NCBI RefSeq assembly: GCF_003144245.1
Contig: NW_020289978.1
Coordinates: forward strand, 248,001-312,000
DNA: 64,000 nt
From: Jaminaea rosea
Lineage: Eukaryota; Basidiomycota; Exobasidiomycetes; Microstromatales
Direction: 5' to 3'
Shown here: positions 31,601-41,933 of the stretch, piece after piece
How the letters are laid out: every line of letters begins with the position of its first letter
How positions within the stretch are numbered: position 1 is the stretch's first letter
Position numbers and translations under genes: made by a program
The notes under the pieces: generated by a model
Told to the model about the DNA's origin: nothing
The model's input: only the letters and a program-made list of their open reading frames with translations
Databases searched by the model: none

Positions 31601-31738
31601 GACCTTAAGCACATCAAAGGCGTCACGAAGAAGAAGATCACAGAGACGGTGGACGTTGTGGCGCAGAGAGAGGGGAAGAAACAGGATAGCCCTTGGAGAG
31701 TCAGGGAGGAGTGGAGGGGCAGATTGACACAGGTTTAG
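28687..31738 (+). CDS. CAC1: Chromatin assembly factor 1 large subunit (p150/Cac1), 3 exons
   Basis: Large subunit of CAF-1, which deposits H3-H4 behind the replication fork through PCNA. Exons are 28687-28972, 29042-29122 and 29199-31738, with GT-AG introns of 69 and 76 bases; 968 residues. A Lys/Glu/Arg-rich KER helix occupies about residues 396-445 and is followed by KFSAFFGKP, a PIP-box-like element. The conserved acidic domain begins near residue 592 with LLQFATDLRPGWFGTWTRP and LDYNYDSEAEWVE, then long Asp/Glu runs. The C-terminal 70 residues (VVCSVIRSVEGMEDTKPVVV to the end) fit the winged-helix DNA-binding domain. An internal Met at 28723 is an alternative start. Divergent from RFC2 over a 312-base shared promoter. 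Confidence 0.92.
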
Positions 31739-32497
31739 CGTAGAGAGACGGGATGGACATAGATACCGCAAGGCGTGCCGCTCCAATGACCCCATTACGA
31801 TCAGAGCGAACTCAGGCTTTGACTGCCTACTTGTCTCCCTATCTTTGAGCATATACATCACTTCCATCGTCATCATCCAGTATTGGCCGCGTCTCAAGTT
31901 TGGATTGCCTCGTCAATTGATCACACAGGCTCGGCAGTCGCGATCCATCGGAGATGAGAGCGGGCGGCGTAGAGCGACGAACAAAGGAAGCATCGATCAG
32001 GTGGGCGTCAACAGTCTCGTCTCGCTGACGACCCAGATTTACTGGACTTGATTGCAATGAGTGATCATCCATCCGACTTGTCATCGTGATCGCGATGCAA
32101 TGTGATAAACCAGCGTGCGCGAGCATCACGCTGACTGGGTCAGTTGAAAGACGGCCGACTCTCATCACGGCAGAGTTGATGCGGGCTCGCAGGAGCGTTA
32201 TTGTGAGTAGTAGCAAAGATGGCATGACTATCAGCAAAGGTATGAGGAGGAAGCATAATGTTACAGAAAAGTGGTAGTCCGGGGAGAGCTTGTGGAGAGT
32301 GTATAGGGTGTCGCTTTGAATAGAAGGGAAGCACGCGTGTGTATTGTATATGTGTATAATAGACGGGCGTCTACCTGAGTACGCAGTAGGGACGGAGGGG
32401 GAACGAGACGAAGGGGGAGCAATTGAATGCGTCAAAACCCAGCAACAATCTCGTTGCCAACCGTTGCGCTCTTCTAGCAAGTCTACCACACACCCGT
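31739..32497. other. Convergent intergenic region, CAC1 to the DUF6534-type gene
   Basis: 759 bases between convergent stop codons, somewhat more AT-rich than its surroundings. No coding region, RNA gene or repeat is supported. Confidence 0.45.
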
Positions 32498-33824
32498 CTA
32501 GCGGGCGTGAGGCAGAGCGTCATCGGACGAGGACCCCTTTCGCGCCTGCGCGAGCGTGTCGTTGGAGTCCATCGTCCTGAACCCTGGTCGGGACGTCTGG
32601 TGGGTCAGAGCAGGCATCTGGTGCAGCTCAGTGCCCATGGCGAAGCCGACGTCGGGACCCCTCTGGGGACGGCGGGGCATGGGGTGCTGGTTGTGGCTGT
32701 GGCTGTGGTGGTGGAAGTCGCTCGTGGCATAGGGCGAATCCTCGAAGCGCTCCTCAACCGTGGTGACCTGGATGCCGTGCTCGATGTTGTCTTGCCTGCG
32801 CTGAGCCGCGCCGCCCATGCCAAGGGCGCGCTTGAAGGAGGGCTTGGTGGGCGAGCCAGTAGAGAGCGTGTCCTGGCCGCTGCCCAGGCCCGTGCCACGG
32901 AACCCGCGGTTGGTGCCGTTGTTGACAACGTCGAAGCTGGCGGCGGGGCGAGCGTGGGTGTTGCTCAGGAAGGTGCGAGCGTTGAGCGTCGAGAGAAGGG
33001 AGTTGACGTAGAGCTTGGCGAGGGGGAGGTTGAAGACCAAGTGGAGCGTCGTGGTGGAGCCGCAGAAGAGGATCAAGTCGGCCAAGGCGAAGATAGTAGT
33101 CGCCGCACCAGTCTGGATGGTGCCGCGGATGAGACGAGTGATGACGTCGTCCGTAGCCGTGAACCCGGTGCGCGACTTGCGCAGCGTCCAGACGAGGGCG
33201 ACGGTGATGATCATGTCGGCCAAGGCGGCGCATGCGAGCCAGAGAATGACAACGACCTGGAATTTCTGGAACTCGCTGAACGTCTTGACAATTGTGACGC
33301 CAATCGTCGTGCCGAGGGCGCTGAGGAAGGATGTGGCGCCCGTGAGGACAATGAGGGCGGGGCACCACCACGAGTGCATGAGGCGGTAGACGCGCCAGGC
33401 GAAGAAGCATTGGCAGGTGAAGGCAATGTAGCCGGTGAGGACGGGGTCGGCGGCAAAGAGTGGGTTGGCATTCGAGGCTGTGCACAAGAGCGCGAGTGCG
33501 GGGAAAGAGATCAGCTACATGCTCGAGGTGCCATTTGACGACAGGTGCTTGGCATTGCTCACCGTACTCGAGGTTTCCGAAGTGGCTGATGAGGTATTGA
33601 TACATGAAACCGCAGTCTAGAACACAGTTGAGTGTGTCTGCGATAAGCAGTACGCCGACGTAGACGCGCATGAACATCTTGTCGTTGGGGAAGTTGACAA
33701 AGTACATGTAACCTTGTACGATGGACATGCCGAAGAGGAAGACGTTCAGCATAAGACCGATGAACATGCAGCCAAGACTGAGGTCCATGGCCGGGAACAC
33801 CTGCGGCACCATTACGGTCGACAT
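32498..33824 (-). CDS. Multi-pass membrane protein, DUF6534 type, 2 exons
   Basis: Exons are 33824-33563 and 33477-32498, with an 85-base GT-AG intron joining NLEYG to SNANPLFAADPV; 413 residues. About seven hydrophobic segments are visible: FIGLMLNVFLFGMSIVQGYM, VYVGVLLIADTLNCVLDCGF, VLTGYIAFTCQCFFAWRVYR, WCPALIVLTGATSFLSALGT, VVVILWLACAALADMIITVA, and two after the DDVITRLIRGTIQTG stretch. This layout and the Arg-rich loop match the basidiomycete-expanded DUF6534 family, whose function is unknown. A receptor-like role has been speculated but nothing here shows it. The C-terminal 130 residues are a hydrophilic, His/Arg/Ser-rich cytoplasmic tail. The frame extends further upstream, but MSTVMVPQVF at 33824 directly precedes the first membrane segment. 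A TATAAGG element lies near 34130 on the same strand. Confidence 0.82.
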
Positions 33825-36800
33825 GGCGGCGGCAGCAGCAGATAAAGGAGGAGGGCGGTGATAGATGAAGAGGATGGGCTGCGGGCGCACCTTATTGAAG
33901 GATGCTCAAGATTGAATGCGACTCGTGGATGATAGGCGCCAGTTAAACGACGGCCGGATGCGTGGCGTACTGAAACTTCGAGGCAGTCGCTGGTACGTTT
34001 GTTTGAAAGGCTGTCACCAATGCCAAGGTTCGGCGAGCGCGAACTTTGAGACGAAGGCGGGATAGGGACGAGAGAGGGAGAGACACTACGAGACAATGGG
34101 ATGGGGTGTCAGATCGGCGATGCGTCCCCTTATAGGCTCTGAATCCAATCGGCGCTGTTGCCCTCGATCCATCGCAATCGCGTTCGGGGGTGACTGAGGG
34201 GCAAGGCAATCAAGGCATCTCTTCGCATGAAACGCGTCGACTGACCGAACTCCCAACGCAGAATCGCAGCCAGGCTAGTCCAGCTGGGCCGGCCCCATCA
34301 CGCGCTGATCGTCCTCTTCTCGCCCTCTTTCGCCCTTGGCAAGTCGCGTGCAGATCAATTCTTCATCTGAGCGGGGGCAGCGGCTGGGCCTCCTTCTCGC
34401 CCCTCCCTCCTCGCTCAATCTGCACTCATCTGCAGCTCACAGTGCCGACAGCTCTGACGGCTGGGTGTAGCTGCAAGAGGTCAAAAGGAGGGGGCCACCG
34501 GTGAAAGGGGCAAGCCGGCGTTGGATGAGGATATCGAGGAGGCCCGTGGGCCGTAAAAGCAGACAGACGAGATTGAAGGTTCACTGATCTGCGCCTCGCT
34601 GCCGCGCCTGATGAGCTGTGGAAGCCGTAGTAGGCAGTCGGCCAGACAGGCAAGCAGCTCTAAAGCGTGATGACTCTGCAAGGAGAGAGCAAGGGGGAGG
34701 CTGAATTTCCACCTCAGCCAGGCGCTGCGTTTCTTCCCACGTCCAGGTCAGGGAGAACGCCGGCGGGCGGCCACTTCGCGGGCGGCGTCCGATTGTCCAA
34801 CTCAACTCAGTCAGCCCGTCTGAGACGCCCTCAGATTGAACCTCGACCTCAACCTCGACCTAGCCATCGCCCCTCTAATCGCGTAACGCCTCGCGAGCTT
34901 GGATCCTTCAGCCGATGATCTCCTCACAGTCGCGCGCTTGGACCTTCGCCGAGCCCCCAGGAAATGTGGGAAGAGGCTCGTGCTCACGGCGTCAATGATG
35001 AGGTCCTTGACATTGCCATCGAGGACCATCGTGTACAATTTTTCATCTCGTTCGGCATGTCATTATTCGGGCGTATCTCTCAGCCTCGTCACCGACCCCT
35101 GTAACGCCCTCGCCTCTTCAGCGTGATGCTGATGACTGTGCGGGAGCGCTGTAGCAGATGCAGAAGAATGGTCCATCGACTGAAGCGATAGTCTTCAGCC
35201 CACCCAAGCCCGCCCTGTCAGTCGGCCGGCCGGCCGCCCACGCTCAGCCGGTCAATCCGGCTTGTCCGGCTGAGGAGCAGGGCCAGCAGCCAGCAGCTGC
35301 CTCGCTACGGGTACAATCTCGTCTTTCGCCTTCTCCCGCTTTGAGATCCAGCGGGGGCGCTTCATTGCTAATGCTCGTTGCCCAACGCCAAATCACAATC
35401 GCCCACATGACCGGCCTTCTGGCGATATGAGAGCCTTTCAAGCCATGATCACGCCGGCAGCTAGCAGGGCCTTACCTTGCTGCTCGTGGTCAAGACTCGC
35501 ATCGCGCTAAGGCAGGGAAGGAAGAGGGGGAAAAGAGAGAGCACGGCCACGCTTCCTGTCCCAAGCTGATGAAGGCGAGCGTCAAGCTTGAAATGTAATT
35601 GCCTCATAGATCCAAGAAGGTTATGGTTACCGGCAGCTGTCCTCGTCGTAGCTCCTCTCCTCACCGCCGGCCGCAGATCCTTGCCTCGCTGAAGTCTATT
35701 TGCTCGCCGCCTTGCTTCCCGGGTCACACCCATCTGGCCCCCTACAGATGTGCGTGCCTGCCCCGCTCTGGCCCCAGATATTGCTCTGCCTTCTGGACGC
35801 CCTTACGGGCTATGGTCTGTCCACCAGGTCGCACGCCACGCCAACGCTTGCCGCTTGGAGGTTGTTGAACAGGGTCGAGCTCCAAGCGTGGGACCGGAGC
35901 AGGCCAAATTCTCAAGGCCAGCACGCTTCTCTCGACCATGCGCTGCGCTTGCGGGTTCAAATACGACGCTACTGACCGAACGTGTACTGGCCGAGCAGTG
36001 TAGAGATGGCGACATCTGACCCTGGCAAGGAATCGCATCGACAGCTTGACCTCTGCGATGCTCCATGAAGGCTGCTTTCAACGAATCCAGCTACGGATTT
36101 GAGGCTCAGTGATCTTTTCGTGAGCCTCTCGCATCACGGCATGGCCAGGTCAGACCCGAGCGAAGCAAAGCATTCGACATTGCAAGTTTCGTCCTATCTG
36201 CAATGAAAGAGGGGAGGTGGTGGGAAAGGGGTCGATCGTTCTTCTCGGCGCAACAGTTTTGACGCAGACAGAGCACTCCGTAATTTCGTACGTCTGTCTC
36301 GATCCTAGGGCTCCTTGCTCGTGTGTGCTTGCCCTTTCACCTCGTCGTGAAGCACGGTCTTCGCGTCCTGTTCGCAATGTCACAGCGACTCTGGTCCGAG
36401 CGTGAATTGAAGTCTCGATGAGCAGCGCCACTCACCGCCCTCAATGTCTTGGGCAGTCGACTTTCGCAATCTTCGTACACACGACTTGACATCGCCTCTT
36501 GGCCTTTCTCGCTCGACCGATCTTCCTTCTCTTCGTCGCCATCACCGTAGGCCGCGACACGAAAGAGCGGCGGGCGGCGCCGCTGCCACGCGATGGATGT
36601 TGGCGGACGGGACGGAGGGAGCCAGTCGACGGTCGACGGCTTTGTCTGTCGCTGCTAAAAGACATCGGAGCTCCCCACACAGCATTCAATCTGCCTCGCC
36701 CTCGTTCGCCTTGTGCCACACGGTATTAGCAAACAGGTCTGCACCCTCTATTTCATCATCTCACCTTCTTCTCGACGCAGCCCTGCGGACAAGGCGCTCA

Positions 36801-36948
36801 ACAGTCCGTTGAGCTCATCGCGGTCAATTGGCCCATCCTCGTTCGTCTTCTTCCAACCTGCGGGCCGTGCCTGAGCTATCATTGCTCTCTCTCAGCGGCT
36901 CGGGGCACCTCAGCAAGACCCGATTCTCTTTCTTTTCTTCTCGACACA
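33825..36948. other. Gene-poor region of 3.1 kb between divergent DUF6534-type and PER1 genes
   Basis: No coding region is supported on either strand; frames are short, lack motifs and mostly lack ATG starts. Contents noted: a TATAAGG element near 34128-34135 oriented toward the DUF6534-type gene, a CCGG-rich inverted repeat near 35.2 kb, and a pyrimidine-rich stretch just before PER1. The region holds the promoters of both flanking genes and may hold long noncoding or 5' untranslated exons that cannot be recognised by eye. Confidence 0.4.
35243..35274. repeat. 9-base perfect inverted repeat in a CCGG-rich cluster
   Basis: CTCAGCCGG at 35243-35251 and CCGGCTGAG at 35266-35274 are perfect reverse complements around a 14-base loop that itself contains TCCGGC. 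They are immediately preceded by GGCCGGCCGGCCG. It could fold as a hairpin or be a paired binding site for CGG-recognising Zn-cluster factors. No function is shown. Confidence 0.6.
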
Positions 36949-38805
36949 ATGAACGAGTCAGGCCCATCAACACCTCGCTCCTCAGCAAGAGCAGCAGCGA
37001 CACCACGCCGCCGCTCCAGACGGACGACGCTTGTCACCACCCTCATTGTCCTCGTGCTTTGCGCTCTTTTCCCACTCTCACAAGCGTCACAAGGAGATCG
37101 GTCACCTGAGTACAGGCACTGCGTCTCTTCATGTACGGCAGACGTATGCGGGCCGCTTCCTCACGAGGTCATGGCACCAGATGGCGATGGCACAGTAGTC
37201 CCGAGTAAGCTACCCTTCGTCCTGCGCTTGACAGCCTGGACATGTCCAGACGATTGTGCGTACCACTGCACGCATCGCGTCACCAACGATGCGTTTGGAA
37301 GGGTCAAGGACATCAAGGATGAGGCAAAGAGTAGTGTCTGGGCAGAGGTGCAGAGCGCAATTGCGTCGGGAGGCAGGGGCGCGAGCAGGAAGGAGATCAA
37401 TGAGAGGATTCAGGCAAGGATCAAGGCGGCTATTGATACCTTGACACCGGTGCAAAAGCAGATGGTGCAGTACCACGGCAAGTGTGAGTATATCAGAGTG
37501 CAAGTCGACAGCTTGATGAGCAGCTCGATTGACGATCTACATCCTGTCCACCGCCAGGGGTCTTCATCCGCGTTCTCGGCACGCAGGAGCCGCTTAGCGT
37601 GCTGTTCAGCCTGATGAATTTGGCAGTCCATGTCAAGTACATCCCGATCCTCAGCAAGAAGCTGCCAGACGTCTTCCCTCTGAAGCTGGTCAGTCCATGC
37701 AGCCAGTCAAGGAAGAGTCGTGGACCTCGAGCTGACGAAGTCTTCCCTTCCTCCCCTTGCACAGGTCTACCTCGCCCACGCCTTCATTAGCTGCAACGCC
37801 TGGACTTGGTCAGCCATCTTCCACGCGCGGGACAAATCGTTCACGGAGCGCATGGACTACTTCTCAGCAGGGGCGGCCATCCTCTCTGGCTTCTTCTTCA
37901 CTATTGCTCGCCTCTTCCGTATGGCACCGCAGGACCCACGCTTCTCCCTCTCACTCAAGGTATGCGGAGCAGCACTGGCGCTCCATATTCTCTACCTTTC
38001 GCTGGCGTCGCGCTTCGACTACTCGTACAACATGACCGTCAACGTGCTCCTAGCACTTGGGCATAACTTGCTCTGGCTGGCGTATTCGCTCGTACCTGGC
38101 TTCTTCCCGGACGGGTCGAGGGACCCCTATTACGCTACCCGCGCGGCATTACGAGCTCACAAGCCTGGCTCAGGCCTCACAACGCCCAACGGCGGCTCAC
38201 CGCCGGCCCCCGTCTCGTCAAAGGTGCAACTCCCCTCGACATCGAAGAAGGCACGCAGGCGGCTTCGCCTCATCGTTCTCCTCCTGACCCTCGCCGCCTG
38301 CCTCGAGATCCTCGACTTCCCGCCTCTGCTCCGCGCCCTCGACGCTCACGCCCTGTGGCACCTGGCCACCGTCCCGATAGCGGCAATGTGGTACGATTGG
38401 ATCATTGAGGATGCACAGGAGTGCGTGAGCAACGCCTTTTGGATTGGGGAGCCATTGAGGGAGGAGGTGCTGGCTGGCCCATGGTTGGGTGCGTTGCAGA
38501 AGGCGAGAGCTTGGGCGAGACAGACTGCTGGCCCCATCGGGGCTAATATCCAGCGGACTTCGAGGAGGGCAGCGGGCAATATTGAGCTGACGGCCCTCAC
38601 TGATAGCCTGACGGCGCTGGCCAATCGGGCCGGCTTCTCTTCAGGAGTCAGTGCGAATGGTGGTGGAGGTCTTGCTGGCGGGTCGTCGAGCTCATTCTCG
38701 CATAGTGGTGGTGAGAATGGGTCCGGTGGGCATCACCATCATCATGAGCGGGGAAAGGGCGCTGAGAAGAAGAGCGACGAGCTGTCAGAACGCATGGGCG
38801 TCTAA
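36949..38805 (+). CDS. PER1: Per1/PGAP3-family GPI-anchor lipid-remodelling protein, 3 exons
   Basis: ER membrane protein needed to remove the sn-2 acyl chain of GPI anchors during lipid remodelling. Exons are 36949-37483, 37558-37688 and 37765-38805, with GT-AG introns of 74 and 76 bases; 568 residues. A signal/anchor (LVTTLIVLVLCALFPLSQA) is followed by the Cys-rich lumenal domain with HCVSSCTADVCG, WTCPDDCAYHCTHRVT and MVQYHGKW. The intron splits the Trp codon after GK. Then come the conserved RVLGTQEPLSVLFSLMNL, an amphipathic KLP loop, and multiple membrane segments including CNAWTWSAIFHARDKSFTERMDYF, the CREST-superfamily signature with conserved His/Asp/Ser. A hydrophilic loop near residue 370 and a long C-terminal tail ending in a run of five histidines exceed the yeast length (357). 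Confidence 0.93.
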
Positions 38806-39534
38806 TCGGACAGGAGGAGTCGGGACGAAATTTGGATAGCGGACCCACTCAGGACTTCATCCTTCTCTTTCAAAAGAAATACCTTGCGTCAATGTTCAGT
38901 CGCCGAGCGTGCGCTGCACTCGTGATCGACGATGTCTGCGTTCAGAGAGCTCGAGAATCCTGTCCGTCGTGATCTCAGCCCCCCGCGGATCTGGCGGCGT
39001 TGGCGTCAATGGATGCATCGACTCACGCTCGACGAGCTCAGACGAGACGAGTGGACCGGCCGTCGGCTGAGACTGTGTCTGTTCCCCGCAAATGGCCGTC
39101 TGCCGCTGGGCGGCTCCTCCGCCTCCCGCCTCCCGCGTCCGCTGCCCTCTTGTCCACCACCTCGACATCCAAGAGTGACTCAATTGCCAATCAAAGCAAC
39201 GACGACCTCGACGCAGCCAGTTTTGGACATCTTGCAAGACAGCAAATCACCCACACTGTTGGACAGCCCTAATCCAGCGTCGTTCCCATCGAGCAACCCA
39301 TCCCAAGAAGCTGGACCGCTCCAGCACCCCGCCCTGCTCGCTCGCCTGACTTCTGCCAACAGTCACCCAATCACCGGCTGTACTACTCCAGCATCCGGCT
39401 CAATTGTTTGAATCTAGCCACCATCAAGTCTGGATGCTACCCTCATCACCGGCGATCTCATAGTATCCACTAGTCCGGCATAGGACGATACACACTTCCC
39501 ACCACCCTTCCCGATCCTCTCACCCGCTTCGACC
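38806..39534. promoter_or_regulatory. Intergenic region upstream of the PDK-type kinase
   Basis: 729 bases from the PER1 stop to the split start codon of the kinase, both on the plus strand. No gene is recognised. The last 100 bases are C/T-rich, as in a short 5' leader. Confidence 0.4.
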
Positions 39535-41442
39535 ATGTGAGTGTATGCTGCGATGAGCAGCCTAGCATGCTTCAGTCCTGACGTGCCCTCCTCCTACCTC
39601 CTCTTCTCTCATTAGGCCCTACCGTATCTCACCGCAAGCATGGTCGCAGCTGCACCACTTTGCCTCGTTCCCACAGACGGGCATCTCCCTGCGCCAGATG
39701 GTCCAGTTTGGCAGGAATCCCAACCCGGGTACTATTCTTCAAGCTGGCACCTTTCTAGCTGGTGAGCAGTGTCGAGCCAGCAGCAGTCTATTGGACTCCA
39801 TCGCTGACTGCAATCTATATTCTGTCCCACGCTGTTGCCCGCAGAGGAGCTTCCCATTCGCCTGGCGCACAGGGTCAAAGAACTGGACGAGCTACCCAAC
39901 GGCTTGAACAAGATGCCCTCAATCGTTCGAGTGAAAGATTGGTACGCTCAATCCTTCGAAGAGCTCGTCACATTTCCCAAGCCTCGCCTTCCCAAGTCTA
40001 TCGCAGCAAAATTTCCCTCAAATCCTTCATCAGCCCCATCCACCAGCGCCTCAGATCCCAACGGTAGCGGTGGAGGCGAGGGGAGTGGTAGTAACGGGAA
40101 GATGATCATGGATCGGACGACGACGACGAATCCGGTGTTTGATGAGATGGCTAGCATGGAGGATGGAGCAGAAGAGGGGGAAGTGGCTGGAAGGGGTGCG
40201 TCGTGCGCTACTGTCAGTGCGAACGGTGGGAATGGAAGCTGGACCAAGAAGAGGGTGCCGCTTGCGAATAGGTGAGCCTGCAGGCAGTGTCCTGGGAGCT
40301 AGCGGCATGGCGCTGACTGCTCTCTTCGCGCCTGACCCTGCACACAGGTACTACGCCAACCTGTCTGGCATCGAGTGGCCTCCGGAGGTCATTGACTACA
40401 ATGAGCAATTTACGCGATGTCTCGAGAAGATCAAGTGAGTAAAGCGGGCAGCAAGGCTGTACGACAAGCTGGCTGCTGACCTGCTACTCCTCTGCCTCTC
40501 TATCGCTGCCAGGAAGCGCCACGACGCCGTCGTCACTACGGTAGCGCAAGGCGTCCTCGAATACAAGCGTGCCCGTGAAGGCGAAAACATCCAAGCAGAC
40601 GTACAGCGTTTCTTGGACCGCTTCTACCTTTCCCGCATAGGCATTCGCATCCTCATTGGCCAGCACATCGCCCTCGCCCGCACGTCCCCCTCAACACCCA
40701 CGACCCTCGACGGAGATCCGCTCGGCGACTCTTCCCCTGGCACCGCCAAGGCGGGCACTGGGGGACATGAGGACCCAGAGCAAGAGCAGTACGTGGGAAT
40801 CATCTGCACCAACACCAACGTGGGGGCCATGGCGCATGAGGCGATCGAGAATGCTCGCTTCGTCTGCGAGGAGCATTATGGCCTTTTCAAGGGGCCACCC
40901 GTCCAGCTGGTGTGCCCGCGCAATCTCACCTTCATGTACGTGCCGAGCCACCTCAACCATATGCTCTTCGAGCTCCTCAAGAACTCGCTGCGTGCTGTGG
41001 TGGAGCGCTACGGCGTGGAGAATGAGGAGTCTTTCCCACCAATCAAGGTAGTGGTGGTAGAGGGAAAGGAGGATATCACGATCAAGATCTCTGATGAGGG
41101 TGGAGGGATTCCGAGGAGCGAGATGAATCTGGTCTGGACATACATGTACACGACGGCACAGAGCGAGGATCTAGACCCGGACTTCAATGCGTCAGACTTC
41201 AAGGCGCCCATGGCTGGGTTTGGGTATGGTCTGCCCTTGGCCAGGCTGTACGCGCGCTACTTTGGGGGCGATCTGAAGTTGATCTCAATGTGGGTACGGG
41301 CGCGCTGGCGGCAGGCAGGTAGAGTCTATGAGCTGACCATCTCCTCTCGTCCTTCGTTCCCGCGCTTGACAGGGAGGGATACGGGGCTGACTGCTACCTG
41401 AGCTTGAGTAGGTTGAGCAGCAGCAGCGAGCCGTTGCCATGA
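39535..41442 (+). CDS. Mitochondrial protein kinase of the PDK/BCKDK family, 6 exons
   Basis: Phosphorylates and so inhibits a 2-oxoacid dehydrogenase complex in the mitochondrial matrix. Exons: 39535-39536, 39616-39761, 39845-40271, 40348-40434, 40513-41289, 41373-41442; introns of 76-83 bases, all GT-AG; 502 residues. The start codon is split AT/G by the first intron. PYRISPQAWSQLHHFASFPQ is then in frame with the conserved TGISLRQMVQFG. Motifs: FLAEELPIRLAHRVKELDEL, the conserved KKRHDAVVTTVAQGV helix, the N-box HMLFELLKNSLRAVVE, the G1 box SDEGGGIP, the G2 box GFGYGLPLARLYARYFGGDL, and SMEGYGADCYL restored across the last junction. A low-complexity insert of about 80 residues lies between KFPSNP and the RYYANLSGIEWPPE segment. 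Pyruvate dehydrogenase kinase is the likelier subtype, but BCKDK is not excluded. Confidence 0.9.
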
Positions 41443-41933
41443 GGCGTCAAGAGCGGCCGTTGTGACGTAGGAATGTCTTGGGCTTCTATTCTGTCTTTTG
41501 TATTTTGCACAATCTTGATCACCTAGCTCGTCGTCCTGTGAGGCTTGGCTAGACTGCTGTCAGCTAGCTGCGGCCTAGCGAGTGAGCCGCCTCGCTCCTG
41601 CGGCAGGCAGTGATCTGGGGGATCAGCGGCTTTCGCTTGCAGCTCACAGCGGGCGGCAGGGCGCCATTGACTGACTCGTTGTTCGTCGGCGGCCGTCGGC
41701 GGCGGCGAGATATTGCGATGGCAATGTCGAGCTCCCGTGAGGACGCGCACGAAGTTGCGAGAGCGTTCGCCCCGTGCACGAGCCACGCACTGCCGACCTC
41801 GATGGTCGCGCTCCGTCGACCTGATGACGTCGAGCAAGGGTACAAAAAAGAGCAGAAACTCACCTGCTGTGTCCAAAGCCGCAAGCTAGCACACACGAAG
41901 CCGACACCTCACCAGCAACACACAGCGTCGACA
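41443..41933. promoter_or_regulatory. Promoter region of the small heat-shock protein
   Basis: 491 bases between the kinase stop and the sHSP start. A CRE-like TGACGTC sits at 41825-41831 and a TATA-like tacaaaaaag at 41841-41850, about 90 bases before the ATG. I see no clear run of three alternating GAA/TTC blocks (a canonical heat-shock element). Confidence 0.5.

Noticed and set aside
32423-33538. 371-codon Val/Glu/Arg-rich plus-strand frame
   Set aside because: Antisense shadow of the DUF6534-type gene, whose hydrophobic segments and intron are clear on the minus strand.
35930-35980. tRNA-like B-box (gcgggttcaaatacg)
   Set aside because: The flanking bases do not pair as a T-arm, and no A-box or acceptor stem is found at a proper distance.
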